Below, one piece after another: positions 26,324 through 35,897 of a stretch of DNA of 64,000 nucleotides. The position numbers were made by a program, and so were the translations under genes. The DNA comes from an uncultured Planctomycetaceae bacterium (GTDB lineage: Bacteria > Planctomycetota > Planctomycetia > Planctomycetales > Planctomycetaceae). The first letter of the stretch is position 1, and the number at the start of each line of letters is the position of its first letter. The notes under the pieces are model-generated. The model worked only from the letters and a program-made list of their open reading frames with translations. It did not search any database and had not been told where the DNA came from. The stretch covers positions 1 to 64,000 of the forward strand of contig CALSLT010000006.1 in the NCBI GenBank assembly GCA_943787265.1, read 5' to 3'.

Positions 26324-28288
26324 GTGGCGAGACGATTTCGAAAATCCGGAACGGGCCAGAGAAACGATCTCTGGCCCGTGCTGTTGTTGTTGATCGTCGT
26401 GATGGTTCCGACCATCGGCGTGCTGTGGTTCGTCAGCGTTGCCATGCGCAATGAGCAGCTTGCCAGCCAGCAACGGCTCAGCGACGCCTACCGAACTCAC
26501 CTTTTGCATGTGCAGCAGACGCTGGATGAGCAATGGAAGACAATCGCCAAAGAGCTGCAGGCGTTGTCCGGTGCGGATGACGAAGTCGGTATCGTAAAAT
26601 CGACGGCTCAGCAGAGATTTGTCACCGCCGTTTCAACAAAGCTCGTTGATTCGGTTGTCTGTTTCAGGAATTCGGGCGAGATCGTTTACCCAACGCTGCC
26701 CGACGCGATTTCTGTTGAGTTTCAAGATGCTCGCTGGCGCGAAGCCGTCCGGCTGGAGCATGAACTCGGTGATCTTCCAGCCGCTCAAGAGATTTATCAG
26801 TTACTTGCCAGTGAGGCTGACGATTCCCTGCTGCGAGCATTCGCGTTGCAGGCAGAAGTCCGCTGCCTGTTCAAGACGGGCGACGATCTCGCGGCTTTGA
26901 AACTAGCCAACGAATTCGGAGATCGATTCTCCGACGTCCGGGATAATCATGGCAGATTGATCGCAGCCAACGTCGAACTGATGGCCATTGAACTGGCTGC
27001 CGACGGTGATTCCACCGCGAAAATTCAGCAGCAGCTACTGCAACGGCTGGGCAATTATGGCGCAGGCCAGCTTCCAGCGTCGCAGCGACTGTTCCTCATG
27101 AATCGAATGGCCGAGCTGATTCCCGACTCAATCGATCGGCGAATTCTGGCCGCTGAAGTTCTTGCTGCCCGCTTTGTGGCGGCGCATCCAAAACCGTCGA
27201 AACTTCCGACGCTTCAATCGAGTCAACTTTCGGACATCTGGCAAATGGCAACGCCTGACGGCCTGCTGTTACTTCTGCTGACGACCGACACAGTCACCGC
27301 TCAATCCGCGAGCGTCGCCCGCGAGACTCAACTTCCCGATGGAGTGCAGATTTCGATCGTGCCGCCCGGGCAACCACAATCCGTTGACGAGTTGATCTCC
27401 ATTCGAGCCGGCTCGCAACTGCCGGGCTGGCGGCTGTCGATGAATCTGACTGATGCTCAGATCGCGAACTCGGCTTCGCACCAGCAAGCGATCTACGTTT
27501 GGATCAGCGTGCTCGTCGTTCTATTCACATCCATCGTCGCCATCTTTCTCGCGATTTCGATTCGTCGGCAGATTCATGTGGCAAATCTCAAGAATGACCT
27601 GGTCGGCACGGTGTCTCACGAACTGAAGACACCACTTAGCTCAATGCGCCTGCTGGTCGACACGCTGCTTGAATCCAGCCAGTTCGAACCACAACAGACT
27701 CGCGAGTACCTTCAACTGATCGCCAAAGAGAACACTCGGCTGAGTAGACTGATCGAGAATTTCCTGACGTTCTCGCGGCTTGAACAGGGCAAACACACAT
27801 TCGAGTTTTGCGAGATTGAACCCGCAGCGTTGATCGCGCGAGCCGTCGAAGCCGCAGGCGAACGATTTCACGAAACCGGTTGCACGCTAACTATCAAATC
27901 GTCTGAAAACTTGCCGGCGATTCTCGGTGACGAAGATGGGCTGGTGATGGCTCTGCTGAACTTGTTCGACAACGCTTACAAATATTCGAGTTCTCCGCGA
28001 AAAATCTCCGTTCAGGCAAGTCACGCCGCGGACGCAGTTTGCCTCTCGGTGAGTGACAACGGAGTCGGCATGACTCGGACAGCAGCGAAGCGGATCTTCC
28101 AGAAGTTCTACCAGGTCGACCAGAGTCTGGTGCGGGAAGGTCAAGGCTGCGGGCTGGGGTTGAGCATCGTTAACTACATCGTCCGTGCGCACGGCGGCGA
28201 AGCCACGGTTGAGCCTCGGCCTGAACACGGCAGCACGTTCACGCTTAGAATTCCGACGGCGACAAGCAGCGAGGCATCCAGCAAATGA
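26324..28288 (+). CDS. sensor histidine kinase
   Basis: A 654-residue protein from GTG 26324, 2 bp after the exported-protein stop. Membrane helix 1 is at about 18-40 (LLLLIVVMVPTIGVLWF); a long extracytoplasmic sensor with helical content follows to about 385. Helix 2 (YVWISVLVVLFTSIVAIFLAI) leads to HisKA with the phospho-acceptor His432 in VSHELKTPLSSM. HATPase_c has the N box NLFDNAYKYS, the G1 box SDNGVGM, the F box and the G2 box GQGCGLGLS. It pairs with the OmpR-type regulator, whose start overlaps its stop (28285). The sensor domain is novel to me; the ligand is unknown. Confidence 0.93.
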   Translation: MARRFRKSGTGQRNDLWPVLLLLIVVMVPTIGVLWFVSVAMRNEQLASQQRLSDAYRTHLLHVQQTLDEQWKTIAKELQALSGADDEVGIVKSTAQQRFVTAVSTKLVDSVVCFRNSGEIVYPTLPDAISVEFQDARWREAVRLEHELGDLPAAQEIYQLLASEADDSLLRAFALQAEVRCLFKTGDDLAALKLANEFGDRFSDVRDNHGRLIAANVELMAIELAADGDSTAKIQQQLLQRLGNYGAGQLPASQRLFLMNRMAELIPDSIDRRILAAEVLAARFVAAHPKPSKLPTLQSSQLSDIWQMATPDGLLLLLLTTDTVTAQSASVARETQLPDGVQISIVPPGQPQSVDELISIRAGSQLPGWRLSMNLTDAQIANSASHQQAIYVWISVLVVLFTSIVAIFLAISIRRQIHVANLKNDLVGTVSHELKTPLSSMRLLVDTLLESSQFEPQQTREYLQLIAKENTRLSRLIENFLTFSRLEQGKHTFEFCEIEPAALIARAVEAAGERFHETGCTLTIKSSENLPAILGDEDGLVMALLNLFDNAYKYSSSPRKISVQASHAADAVCLSVSDNGVGMTRTAAKRIFQKFYQVDQSLVREGQGCGLGLSIVNYIVRAHGGEATVEPRPEHGSTFTLRIPTATSSEASSK

Positions 28289-28968
28289 CTAAGCACTCGG
28301 TTCTGATTGTCGAAGACGATGAAACCATGCTCCGCGGCTTGTCCGACAACTTTCGCAGCAACGGCTACGAAGTCCGTACGGCCAGCGACGGACACGAAGC
28401 GTTGATCAGTGCGTTGTCGGAGCCAGCCGAACTGATTCTGCTCGACATCATGCTTCCGAAAATGAACGGCTACGAAATCTGCCGCCAGCTACGCGAGCGG
28501 GAGATCGAAAGCACGATCATCATGCTGACAGCGAAGGGCCAGGAAGACGACATTATCCGCGGTCTTGAGCTAGGAGCTGACGATTACGTCACCAAGCCAT
28601 TCAGTATTCGAGAATTGCTCGCACGTTCGAAAGCGTTCCTGCGGAGGAAGGACGAACCACCTCGAGAGGTTTACGAATTCGGCGACTGCCAGCTCGACCT
28701 GACCTCGCACAAACTTCATCGAGCGGAGCAGGAAGTGCCACTGACATCCAAAGAGTTCGGCCTGCTCGAATACATGGTCACTCGCGCTGGCCGAGCGTTA
28801 GCCCGCAGCGAAATTCTCGACCGAGTCTGGGGCACCAGCGTCATCGTCACCGAACGAAGCGTCGACCGCTGCGTCACCACTCTCCGCAGCAAGATCGAAC
28901 CCGACCCTGGCAAGCCAAAATGGATCAAAACAATCCGCGATGTCGGCTACCGTTTCGAATCAGAATAG
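28285..28968 (+). CDS. OmpR/PhoB-family response regulator
   Basis: A 227-residue protein. The receiver has Asp11/Asp12 and phospho-acceptor Asp54 (ILLDIMLP), the switch Thr82 in MLTAKG and Lys104 (VTKPF). The C-terminal winged helix is at about 130-227: PLTSKEFGLLEYMVTRAGRALARSEIL, TERSVDRCVTTLRSKIE, IKTIRDVGYRFE. All key residues are present, so it should be phosphorylated by the upstream kinase. The ATG overlaps the kinase stop codon by 4 bp (ATGA). Confidence 0.95.
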   Translation: MTKHSVLIVEDDETMLRGLSDNFRSNGYEVRTASDGHEALISALSEPAELILLDIMLPKMNGYEICRQLREREIESTIIMLTAKGQEDDIIRGLELGADDYVTKPFSIRELLARSKAFLRRKDEPPREVYEFGDCQLDLTSHKLHRAEQEVPLTSKEFGLLEYMVTRAGRALARSEILDRVWGTSVIVTERSVDRCVTTLRSKIEPDPGKPKWIKTIRDVGYRFESE

Positions 28969-29013
28969 TCATACACGATGTAAGGTCAGTGCCTCGCGGC
29001 AACGCTGATCCGA

Positions 29014-29832
29014 TTACCGGAATGCAACTCCGCCGCCGATCGTCACCCCAGGATCAAATCCGTCGGTCAACGGAATCACTCCGCCACCTCGGAAGAAGAC
29101 ATTCTCGTTGAGCCACAGAACCATCGTCCCTTCGAAAGTGGATTCGTCAATTTCGTCCCGGTCGATTTCGAAGTCGCCTCGGATTGAAGCATTTGGCGCA
29201 AGGTCGGCTTCAAGACCTACGCTGACGAGGAAGTCCTGATCATCATCCTCGAAATTTGATCCGCCTGTGGCTTCAGCTCGATATTCGTAGAAAGCCGCTC
29301 CCAGTAAAACATACGGACGAATTCGCGAAGTCGGCATCGCAAACAGTCTGACTCCGACGACGGCAGAATAGAAATCGAAATCGGCAGTTCCGCCAGGGCC
29401 ACGAGCCGTGAACTGTCTGTGTTCAAATTCCGTCGTAAAATCAGCAGCCAGTTCGTCGGAGCTGATCCAAGGGATAGGGGTGTTGAATTCGGCGTCAGAT
29501 CCTTCGAACGCGTCGTAGCTGACGTCTCCTTCGTCGTCTATTCCGTTGTAGAGGTACGCACCGCGAATGTACGTATTCCCCAACAGGCCGGCATGATCCG
29601 CTGAGCCATTATTCGATGAGAGATGCCCCTGGTCGAACCACGATGATTCGGTCTCATCGGGGTATGGTGAAAGATTGTCTTGATGGTTGTGGTACCCCCA
29701 ACTGGCATTCGACGTGTCGAAGTACGTGTCCGAGTCGACTCGCGCAACACCGGCTGGCGCCTGGGCATTGGCGAGGCTGGGAAACAGCGTCGCTACAGAA
29801 AGTGTGATCGCGTAGAGAGGCCACATCTTCAT
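29014..29832 (-). CDS. exported outer-membrane beta-barrel-like protein
   Basis: A 272-residue protein from ATG 29832 (GGAG 9 nt upstream); an upstream extension is not used. Signal peptide MKMWPLYAITLSVATLFPS, cleavage near ANAQ. A low-complexity Asp/Asn/Gly/Ser region follows (NHQDNLSPYPDETESS). The remaining part is a series of amphipathic strands with aromatic ends (FDFYSAVVGVRLFAM, RIRPYVLLGAAFYEYRAE, FLVSVGLEADLAP, TMVLWLNENVFFRGG, GVTIGGGVAFR). The terminal aromatic/basic residue is typical of OmpA-like or outer-membrane barrels. Function unknown. It follows the two-component operon convergently. Confidence 0.72.
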   Translation of the reverse strand: MKMWPLYAITLSVATLFPSLANAQAPAGVARVDSDTYFDTSNASWGYHNHQDNLSPYPDETESSWFDQGHLSSNNGSADHAGLLGNTYIRGAYLYNGIDDEGDVSYDAFEGSDAEFNTPIPWISSDELAADFTTEFEHRQFTARGPGGTADFDFYSAVVGVRLFAMPTSRIRPYVLLGAAFYEYRAEATGGSNFEDDDQDFLVSVGLEADLAPNASIRGDFEIDRDEIDESTFEGTMVLWLNENVFFRGGGVIPLTDGFDPGVTIGGGVAFR

Positions 29833-30054
29833 TACTGAAGTCTCCGGCAGATTGAATTGTTGGGTGGGATTGGTAATGCCGTTCAGAATTGAATCCAGCG
29901 AGGACTGCTGGCAGCATTGAGCCCGGACGGGCAACGTGTGTAGACACGCGGTGGGGTCACTTGTTTATCGGCAAACGTTCAAGTCCGTCAACAGCGATTT
30001 ATCCATAAAGCATCAACAGCGAACCAGTCTGCACATCTCCGCAACTGAGCTTGC

Positions 30055-30873
30055 TCAAAACAAGCCACCACCGCCACCACCGAATACACCGCCGCCACCG
30101 AACCCGCCGCCAAGGCCTTTGCCGCGGCGTTTCTTTTTCCCACCTAAGCCAAGAACGTCTTCCGACTCCGGCTCTTTCGGTGGATTGACTCGGTGATCGC
30201 TGATCCGTTTTGCGGCTCGCAGAAACGTGAGAATCCTTTGAACCTGGCCAAGCACTTCAGGTGTCTGTCGGATGATCAGCGACTTTGTTGCGTGGCTCAT
30301 TGAAACTGTGCCACCTGAGCCGTCCACCTTTTCCCAGAGTCCATCCGTCTCTCCCTGAAGCAGGTTGGATAGAGTCTTCCAGCTTTTCCGATCGTCGGTC
30401 ACCAGGTCGGACACTGGAAATATGCCCGTTCGTAGAAAGCCGCAGCCGTAAGACGTGACTACGACGGCCGCATCCTCGACAAAGAACGTCAGGTCCAGGT
30501 TACGGAACAGGTTCTTCAAGACTGATCGAACTGGCGCGTTGAAGATTTCGAGGGTGACCGGCATTTCAAGATCGACTTGAGCTTCTGTGGCCGTTGTCTC
30601 GTCAAAAATGATCGAGAGTTTGTTGGTCTTCGAAATTGACTTGAGAGCCTGACCAAGCGGCAGGTTGTCAAAATTCACTGACGTTAGCTCATTGAGCTTT
30701 CGATGGATCTCAGCGTCCGCATCGGAGATCCCGGGGAAGAGCGGTTCGACGAAATCTTCCGGGAGCGGTCGTGCTCCGGGAAAGGGTGATTCGTTGACCT
30801 TATCGGCTGCGAAGCCGCAGGTAGCTCCGGCGAGAATAATCAGTGTGAAATGGATGATCGTTGGACGTCGCAT
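30055..30873 (-). CDS. STN/secretin N-domain-like exported protein, Gly-rich end
   Basis: A 272-residue protein; ATG 30873 has GGAGA upstream. Signal peptide MRRPTIIHFTLIILAG, cleavage near GFAA. Residues 60-150 read NFDNLPLGQALKSISKTNKLSIIFDE, VTLEIFNAPVRSVLKNLFRNLDLTFFVED, which is the secretin/TonB short N-terminal (STN) fold: helix, strand, helix. A further strand set follows (SMSHATKSLIIRQTPEVLGQVQRIL), typical of secretin N-domains. The C-terminus is very rich in Gly with Phe and Lys (GGGFGGGGVFGGGGGG). No pore domain is present, so it is not a secretin itself. Confidence 0.78.
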   Translation of the reverse strand: MRRPTIIHFTLIILAGATCGFAADKVNESPFPGARPLPEDFVEPLFPGISDADAEIHRKLNELTSVNFDNLPLGQALKSISKTNKLSIIFDETTATEAQVDLEMPVTLEIFNAPVRSVLKNLFRNLDLTFFVEDAAVVVTSYGCGFLRTGIFPVSDLVTDDRKSWKTLSNLLQGETDGLWEKVDGSGGTVSMSHATKSLIIRQTPEVLGQVQRILTFLRAAKRISDHRVNPPKEPESEDVLGLGGKKKRRGKGLGGGFGGGGVFGGGGGGLF

Positions 30874-30924
30874 GCTGTGTCTCCGGAAATGGGACCATCA
30901 GTATGCCGGGACCAGACACCGGCG

Positions 30925-33651
30925 TCATGCGTTTTGTGGAGCGATTTCTGTCTGGCGGTTGGGCCAGGCGAGGATCAGCATTTCGGTCAGCAGGAAGACC
31001 AGGACGGCTCCGATCAGCCACTTCCAGAGATCGCGGCCACGGATGCGAGCTCCTTCGACGCTGATCGTTTCGTCGGCTTCCAGCCAGCGGTAGCCGTCAG
31101 TACCAGCTCGTTCTTCGAAGGTCAACGCGTCCAGAGTTTCAAGCTGAGATTCCTCGGACGGGCAGTTGAATGCCAGCAGCGTCGAACTCGAACTTTCGGA
31201 TGCCTGAGCCGTTCCGCTATCTGCCATCTCGGTTGAAGTTGAAATGACGTCGTAGTGCCCGTTGTTGACTGCTCGGTGAATTCGCAGGCCGTACCGTTCT
31301 GCACTGAGAGCTTCGACGGAGATTGCATCGCGTGATTCGTCCGGTTGAACAAGCTCCCAACGAAGCTGATCAGAACGTCGAGCCGGCAACGTGACGACGT
31401 CTCCCGTTTCGTAGTTACGGCGAGGCAGCGTGTCTTCCAGAAGTTGCCGCAGCATTCGGTCGAACATCAGGATCGCGTTCGTCGAGGTCAGTGTGTTCCA
31501 GCTCGAAAACAGCCCGGACGACAAAAAGAAAGACCGACCGGCACCGATGCGTCGCTCCGTCAGAAACGGGCGTTCTTCCAGCGTGTACCTTGCGAGAATT
31601 CTCGGCCGAGAGCGTTCCGCGAGTTCATCCGGATCAAGTTCGCCGAGTCGGGCCAGCTCGTCCGTGTCAGCCCAACTCAACCATCGCGGCTCGACTTCAC
31701 GTCGGCGAGCTTCGTCGAACGCACGTTCCGAAATCTGTTCGTCACTGAGATTGCCCTGGCGATCGAGTTCGTCCCATTTGCTACGATTGGCCTCAGACGT
31801 GCTCAGTTGCTTCCGAACTTCGGCGATACGATTGGATTCGGTTTTGACCATCGCGTCCACAAAAAGCTGATCCGTTTCCGTGGCGACGCCTTTGAAGAAG
31901 ATCGGCGTGCGATAGAGGTCCGCCAGAGAATCCTGAGACTCGCCTTCGATCAAAAAGAAGTCGTGCTGCAGCGAGCGAAAGTCCAGATAGAACGGTTCGA
32001 GTTGCCCGACCGCAACTTCGGGAAGTTGACCAATCGGTTCCGTCGTTAACTGAGTTGGAAGAATCCCCGCGCCGTCGAGCCACGCTTGCGCCGCCCACTC
32101 GCTGGCATCAAAGTCAGCTCCGGCTGCGACGATCAGCGAGCCGCCTTGCTCAACATACTGGCGGAGCAGCGGCACGGACTCGCCCGGTGACTCGACTCCA
32201 GCGATGACGACCAGCCGGGCATCGCTGAGTGCTTCTTCCGTCAGTCGGTCAATCGTCAGATGGCGGATCCGCACAAGCTGCCTGTTGACCTCGTCGCCTG
32301 TCGCAGTTTGCGGAGCGAGCAGTCGACGCAGTCGGTAGGTCTCACCGATTTCGCCGCGGTCAGCATCTTCCGTGTCACCATACTGGTCGACAAAGACGAC
32401 GGGTAATCCGGCAACGACCGGCACGACGATATTTCGCGAGTTGTCTCGTAGAAGTCGGTCACCGACGCCGCCTTCGACGATTGCAGTAACCGTCGCTTTG
32501 ACAAACGTCGCTTCAGAGATGCCGGCACCCAGCGCGCCGGTGTCGGAAATATTGTCGAGCCGCTGCCGGAATTCGATCTGCCTGGCCTGACCGGGTTCCA
32601 GGTCAACGACGCGGCTGGCGATTTCGGCTCCGTCAATCGACAACTGAACCTGCACATTGGTCAGTGGATGGCTTCCGGCGTGCTGGACTGTGGCAAGAAA
32701 TACAGCCGGCGTTTCAGTATCGGCAACGCCGTCCTGGAGTTCGAAGTCACTCACCCAGACGTTCTCAATCTCTTCCGGAGCGATCCGCATGATTTGAAAG
32801 TCGGGTAGTGCAGCAAGCTGGCTGGCATTCGCCCCGCCGGCCCAGAGGTTGGCCTGCTGATCACTGATCAAAACGACTCGTTTGGAAGGGAGTTCCGGAA
32901 CCTGTCGACACGCTGCAGTCGCCTGATCGATCGCAAAGTTCGCTCGCCCGATTCGATCGACAACCTGGATTCGATCAAGAGCCGCCCGCGCGTCCGACTT
33001 ATTGCGATACGCACTCGTCGTGTCCGCTTCGTCGGAACCGCACAACGGCAGAATGTTGATTTGACTTCCGGATGGAAGCGCATCAATGAACTCGCCAGCT
33101 TTTGTACGAGCTCGGTCAAGCAGCGTGCCTTCCAAAGATTCGTAGCCCATGCTCATCGAATTATCGATCAGCAACACGGCGTGAATCGGCTGCCGGCTGG
33201 TGAGCACTCCGATACCCTGGTCATTGGCGTCTCGGAACATGCTGAAGACGCCCAGGGCTCCCAGGCCAATGCACAAAGCACACGCTCCAAACGCCAGGCC
33301 GCGTGTCTTACTGGTCGAAGTGAGTATCCCGCTGGCGGCTGTGGCAACGGCTCCGACGATGGCCAGAGCCGTACCGACTCCAACCAGCATCGTCCATGAC
33401 GAAACTCCGGACAGAAACGGACGAGCCAACGCCGCTCCGAAAATCACCACGGCCATGCAACGAAGAACCAGAACCAGAAGGTCACGCAACTGCACGGCTC
33501 GGCGACTTCGCTGCATCGCCTGACGCAGAAAATCCATCGCCGCCCATTCGACGACTCGAAAGCGGCGGCGGTTTAGCAGGTGAATGATGATCGGCCCGGC
33601 CGCCGCGATCAGACCTGCGATCGCAAACGTGCCGGCGAAGAACTTGAACAT
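30925..33651 (-). CDS. BatA-type membrane protein with VWA domain
   Basis: A 908-residue protein. N-terminal BatA (aerotolerance regulator) domain: FKFFAGTFAIAGLIAAAGPIIIHLLNRRRFRVVEWAAMDFL, with membrane helices near 5-25 and 60-80, then two more at about 90-150. The VWA domain starts at HAVLLIDNSMSMGYESLEG (MIDAS DNSMS). A central ~400-residue part has glutamine amidotransferase-like text (LVVIAGVESPGESVPLLRQYVEQGGSLIVAAG). It ends in a membrane helix (WLIGAVLVFLLTEMLILAW). Planctomycete genes of this layout usually sit with MoxR ATPase and DUF58 genes, which are not seen next to this one. Confidence 0.9.
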   Translation of the reverse strand: MFKFFAGTFAIAGLIAAAGPIIIHLLNRRRFRVVEWAAMDFLRQAMQRSRRAVQLRDLLVLVLRCMAVVIFGAALARPFLSGVSSWTMLVGVGTALAIVGAVATAASGILTSTSKTRGLAFGACALCIGLGALGVFSMFRDANDQGIGVLTSRQPIHAVLLIDNSMSMGYESLEGTLLDRARTKAGEFIDALPSGSQINILPLCGSDEADTTSAYRNKSDARAALDRIQVVDRIGRANFAIDQATAACRQVPELPSKRVVLISDQQANLWAGGANASQLAALPDFQIMRIAPEEIENVWVSDFELQDGVADTETPAVFLATVQHAGSHPLTNVQVQLSIDGAEIASRVVDLEPGQARQIEFRQRLDNISDTGALGAGISEATFVKATVTAIVEGGVGDRLLRDNSRNIVVPVVAGLPVVFVDQYGDTEDADRGEIGETYRLRRLLAPQTATGDEVNRQLVRIRHLTIDRLTEEALSDARLVVIAGVESPGESVPLLRQYVEQGGSLIVAAGADFDASEWAAQAWLDGAGILPTQLTTEPIGQLPEVAVGQLEPFYLDFRSLQHDFFLIEGESQDSLADLYRTPIFFKGVATETDQLFVDAMVKTESNRIAEVRKQLSTSEANRSKWDELDRQGNLSDEQISERAFDEARRREVEPRWLSWADTDELARLGELDPDELAERSRPRILARYTLEERPFLTERRIGAGRSFFLSSGLFSSWNTLTSTNAILMFDRMLRQLLEDTLPRRNYETGDVVTLPARRSDQLRWELVQPDESRDAISVEALSAERYGLRIHRAVNNGHYDVISTSTEMADSGTAQASESSSSTLLAFNCPSEESQLETLDALTFEERAGTDGYRWLEADETISVEGARIRGRDLWKWLIGAVLVFLLTEMLILAWPNRQTEIAPQNA

Positions 33652-33759
33652 GGAAGTCGATCCGCGGGTGGTAACTCAGGATTCAGAAGTAGAACTTCAA
33701 CGCAGACGGCTCGGCTTTGCAAGGAACCGGAAATGGCCAGACTTGAACTCGAAGTTTTT

Positions 33760-33844
33760 GAACCACGAATGGACATGAAGAAACACGAATGGCTCACTGA
33801 GAAGAGGAAATTGATTAGTGTCTATTGGCGTCCGTTCGTGGTTC
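33760..33844. repeat. intergenic palindromic repeat (CCACGAATGG family)
   Basis: Arms GAACCACGAA (33760-33769) and TTCGTGGTTC (33835-33844), with inner text GGACA / TGTCT in the same symmetry and an AT-rich centre. It resembles the CACGAATGG repeats seen scattered in many bacterial genomes. Confidence 0.7.
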
Positions 33845-33954
33845 CTGATTCTGGCACGGTGACATTTGCAGGTTATCCTCAGTTGACTTCGTCAGGCTGA
33901 GCCTGACCTACTACATTGCGGCGTCTCGGACGACCAATTCACGGAGAACGGTTC

Positions 33955-35826
33955 ATGACGAACGAAGCCGCACAGACCGGCGATCAGTCAGCGAATGAAA
34001 TCCCCACCGCGAAGATTAACGTCGCACGATCTCGCTTTTCGTTGGAAAGCCTGTCAACTCGGATGTGGGGTGTGACCGCGGTGGCGCTCGTCGTGTCGAT
34101 CGGTCTGGCCTTCTGGAATCAAAAGCCCGCGGGGCCGACCATCACGATTCGCTTTGAACAGGGGCATGGCTTGCGGGCGGGCAACCAGTTGCAGCATCGC
34201 GGGATTGAGGTCGGGACGGTCAGCGCGGTTGAACTTGCCGATGACGAACAAGGCGTCGCCGTGCAGGTCGAGCTGTTGGCGGCTGCGGCAAAGCTTGCCA
34301 GGCGCGGCAGCGAATTCTGGGTGGTTCGGCCCCGAGTCAGCCTGTCGAAAGTAACGGGGCTCGATACGGTTGTCGGGGCACGCTACATCGAAGTTCAACC
34401 GGGACCGCCGGACTCGGACGCACAATTCAGGTTCGACGGTCTGGAGACTCCGTTGTCGCTGTCAGATTCCGAGGCGGTCGAAATCGAAATTCGATTTGAA
34501 AACGGAAACGGTTTGGCGATCGGTGACGAGGTGCAGCATCGAGGCATCGTCGTCGGCGAAGTGACGTCAGTCGACCTCAACGGCGACCTCACAGGCGTCG
34601 TGGTAAACGTCCGGCTGCTGAATTCGGCATCGAGACTTGCGAGAGTTGGTTCTCAGTTCTGGGTGGAACGCCCGACGGTTTCGGCTGCGGAAGTTCGAGG
34701 ATTGGATACTCTGGTCGGAGGCCGATACATCGCGGTGCAGCCCGGAATCACCGACGGTTCACTGCAAACATCGTTTGATGGATTGTCGAAAGCTCCGCCC
34801 GGTGACTTACCCGAGGGCGGCGTGGAAATTGTCCTCGAAGCCAGTCAACGAGGCGGGTTACGTCGCGGGGTGCCTGTGCTTTATCGCGGTCAGCGAGTCG
34901 GGCATGTGATCGCCGTGGCTTTGGCATCAGACGCGACGACCGTCGAGGCGAGAGTCTGGGTCGATGCTGCGTACCGCGAACTGGTCCGCGATAACACTCG
35001 ATTCTGGATGAACAGCGGAATCGACGTTTCGGTCGGACTCGATGGCCTGAAGCTTTCAGCCGACACATTATCGAGCATCATCGTCGGGGGCGTTTCAATG
35101 GCGACTCCGCCGCAACCTGGTACGAAAGTCAGCACCGGGCACCGCTTCGAATGTTCCGTTGATGCGGACGAAGAATGGCTGAGCTGGCAGGCTCGCATCC
35201 CGATCGGCAGCCATCAGATTACTGACGGAGTACCACTGCCGAAGCCTTTGCGAGCTTCCTTACGCTGGCAGGAAAAGCGATTTGGATTTCGCCGAGACAA
35301 GCAGCGTTCCGGCTGGCTCCTGCCACTGAACGATGGACAACTCCTGGGGCCGGCAAACCTGTTTAATCCCGGTGAGAAGGCCATTAACGGTACCGCAAAA
35401 CTGGAGGTGGCTGGCGAAACGGTCGAAGTCGGCTTTGCAGAATTAAGCGGGCAATTCAGTGTGGCCTGCCTGAAACACAAACTTGCGGAAGTTGACTCAT
35501 CGACAGTTCTCCCTTCCACACGAGTTGGCACGACTTCCAAACCAGTCGATTGTCTCGTCGTGACATCTGGTTCTGAATCAGTGCTGAGCGTTCACGCATC
35601 TCGTTTTCGCGTTGGTGCGCCGCCCTCAGAATCTCCAAGTCCACGTATGACAGAAATAACATGGTTTATCGAAGATAGCGTGCCACTGACTGCTGACGAT
35701 CACGGAGCGTGTGTAGTTTCGCGTGCTGATGGCAATGTCGTCGGCGTGCTCTACATTGATGAGTCAGGAAGACGTGTTGCATTAGTGTCGAAGTTTCCGT
35801 TCCCGAAAAAATTTGGTTCGCGATGA
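33955..35826 (+). CDS. triple-MCE (MlaD) domain protein, PqiB/LetB-like
   Basis: A 623-residue protein; ATG 33955 is preceded by GGAG. A single membrane helix is at about 38-54 (GVTAVALVVSIGLAFW), the rest outside the cytoplasm. Three MCE domains follow: about 61-150 (TITIRFEQGHGLRAGNQLQHRGIEVGTVS), about 178-268 (VEIEIRFENGNGLAIGDEVQHRGIVVGEV) and a third at about 290-370 (VEIVLEASQRGGLRRGVPVLYRGQRVGHV). A non-MCE domain of about 230 residues closes it. MCE proteins form hexameric tubes that carry lipids between membranes. No permease, ATPase or PqiA-like gene adjoins it. Confidence 0.88.
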   Translation: MTNEAAQTGDQSANEIPTAKINVARSRFSLESLSTRMWGVTAVALVVSIGLAFWNQKPAGPTITIRFEQGHGLRAGNQLQHRGIEVGTVSAVELADDEQGVAVQVELLAAAAKLARRGSEFWVVRPRVSLSKVTGLDTVVGARYIEVQPGPPDSDAQFRFDGLETPLSLSDSEAVEIEIRFENGNGLAIGDEVQHRGIVVGEVTSVDLNGDLTGVVVNVRLLNSASRLARVGSQFWVERPTVSAAEVRGLDTLVGGRYIAVQPGITDGSLQTSFDGLSKAPPGDLPEGGVEIVLEASQRGGLRRGVPVLYRGQRVGHVIAVALASDATTVEARVWVDAAYRELVRDNTRFWMNSGIDVSVGLDGLKLSADTLSSIIVGGVSMATPPQPGTKVSTGHRFECSVDADEEWLSWQARIPIGSHQITDGVPLPKPLRASLRWQEKRFGFRRDKQRSGWLLPLNDGQLLGPANLFNPGEKAINGTAKLEVAGETVEVGFAELSGQFSVACLKHKLAEVDSSTVLPSTRVGTTSKPVDCLVVTSGSESVLSVHASRFRVGAPPSESPSPRMTEITWFIEDSVPLTADDHGACVVSRADGNVVGVLYIDESGRRVALVSKFPFPKKFGSR

Positions 35827-35897
35827 CAAACGTGGCGGGGCCTGTTCAAGTACGCGTGTAATGCTTTTCCGATTCGGAGCCTAGTTAAAGGACTTCC

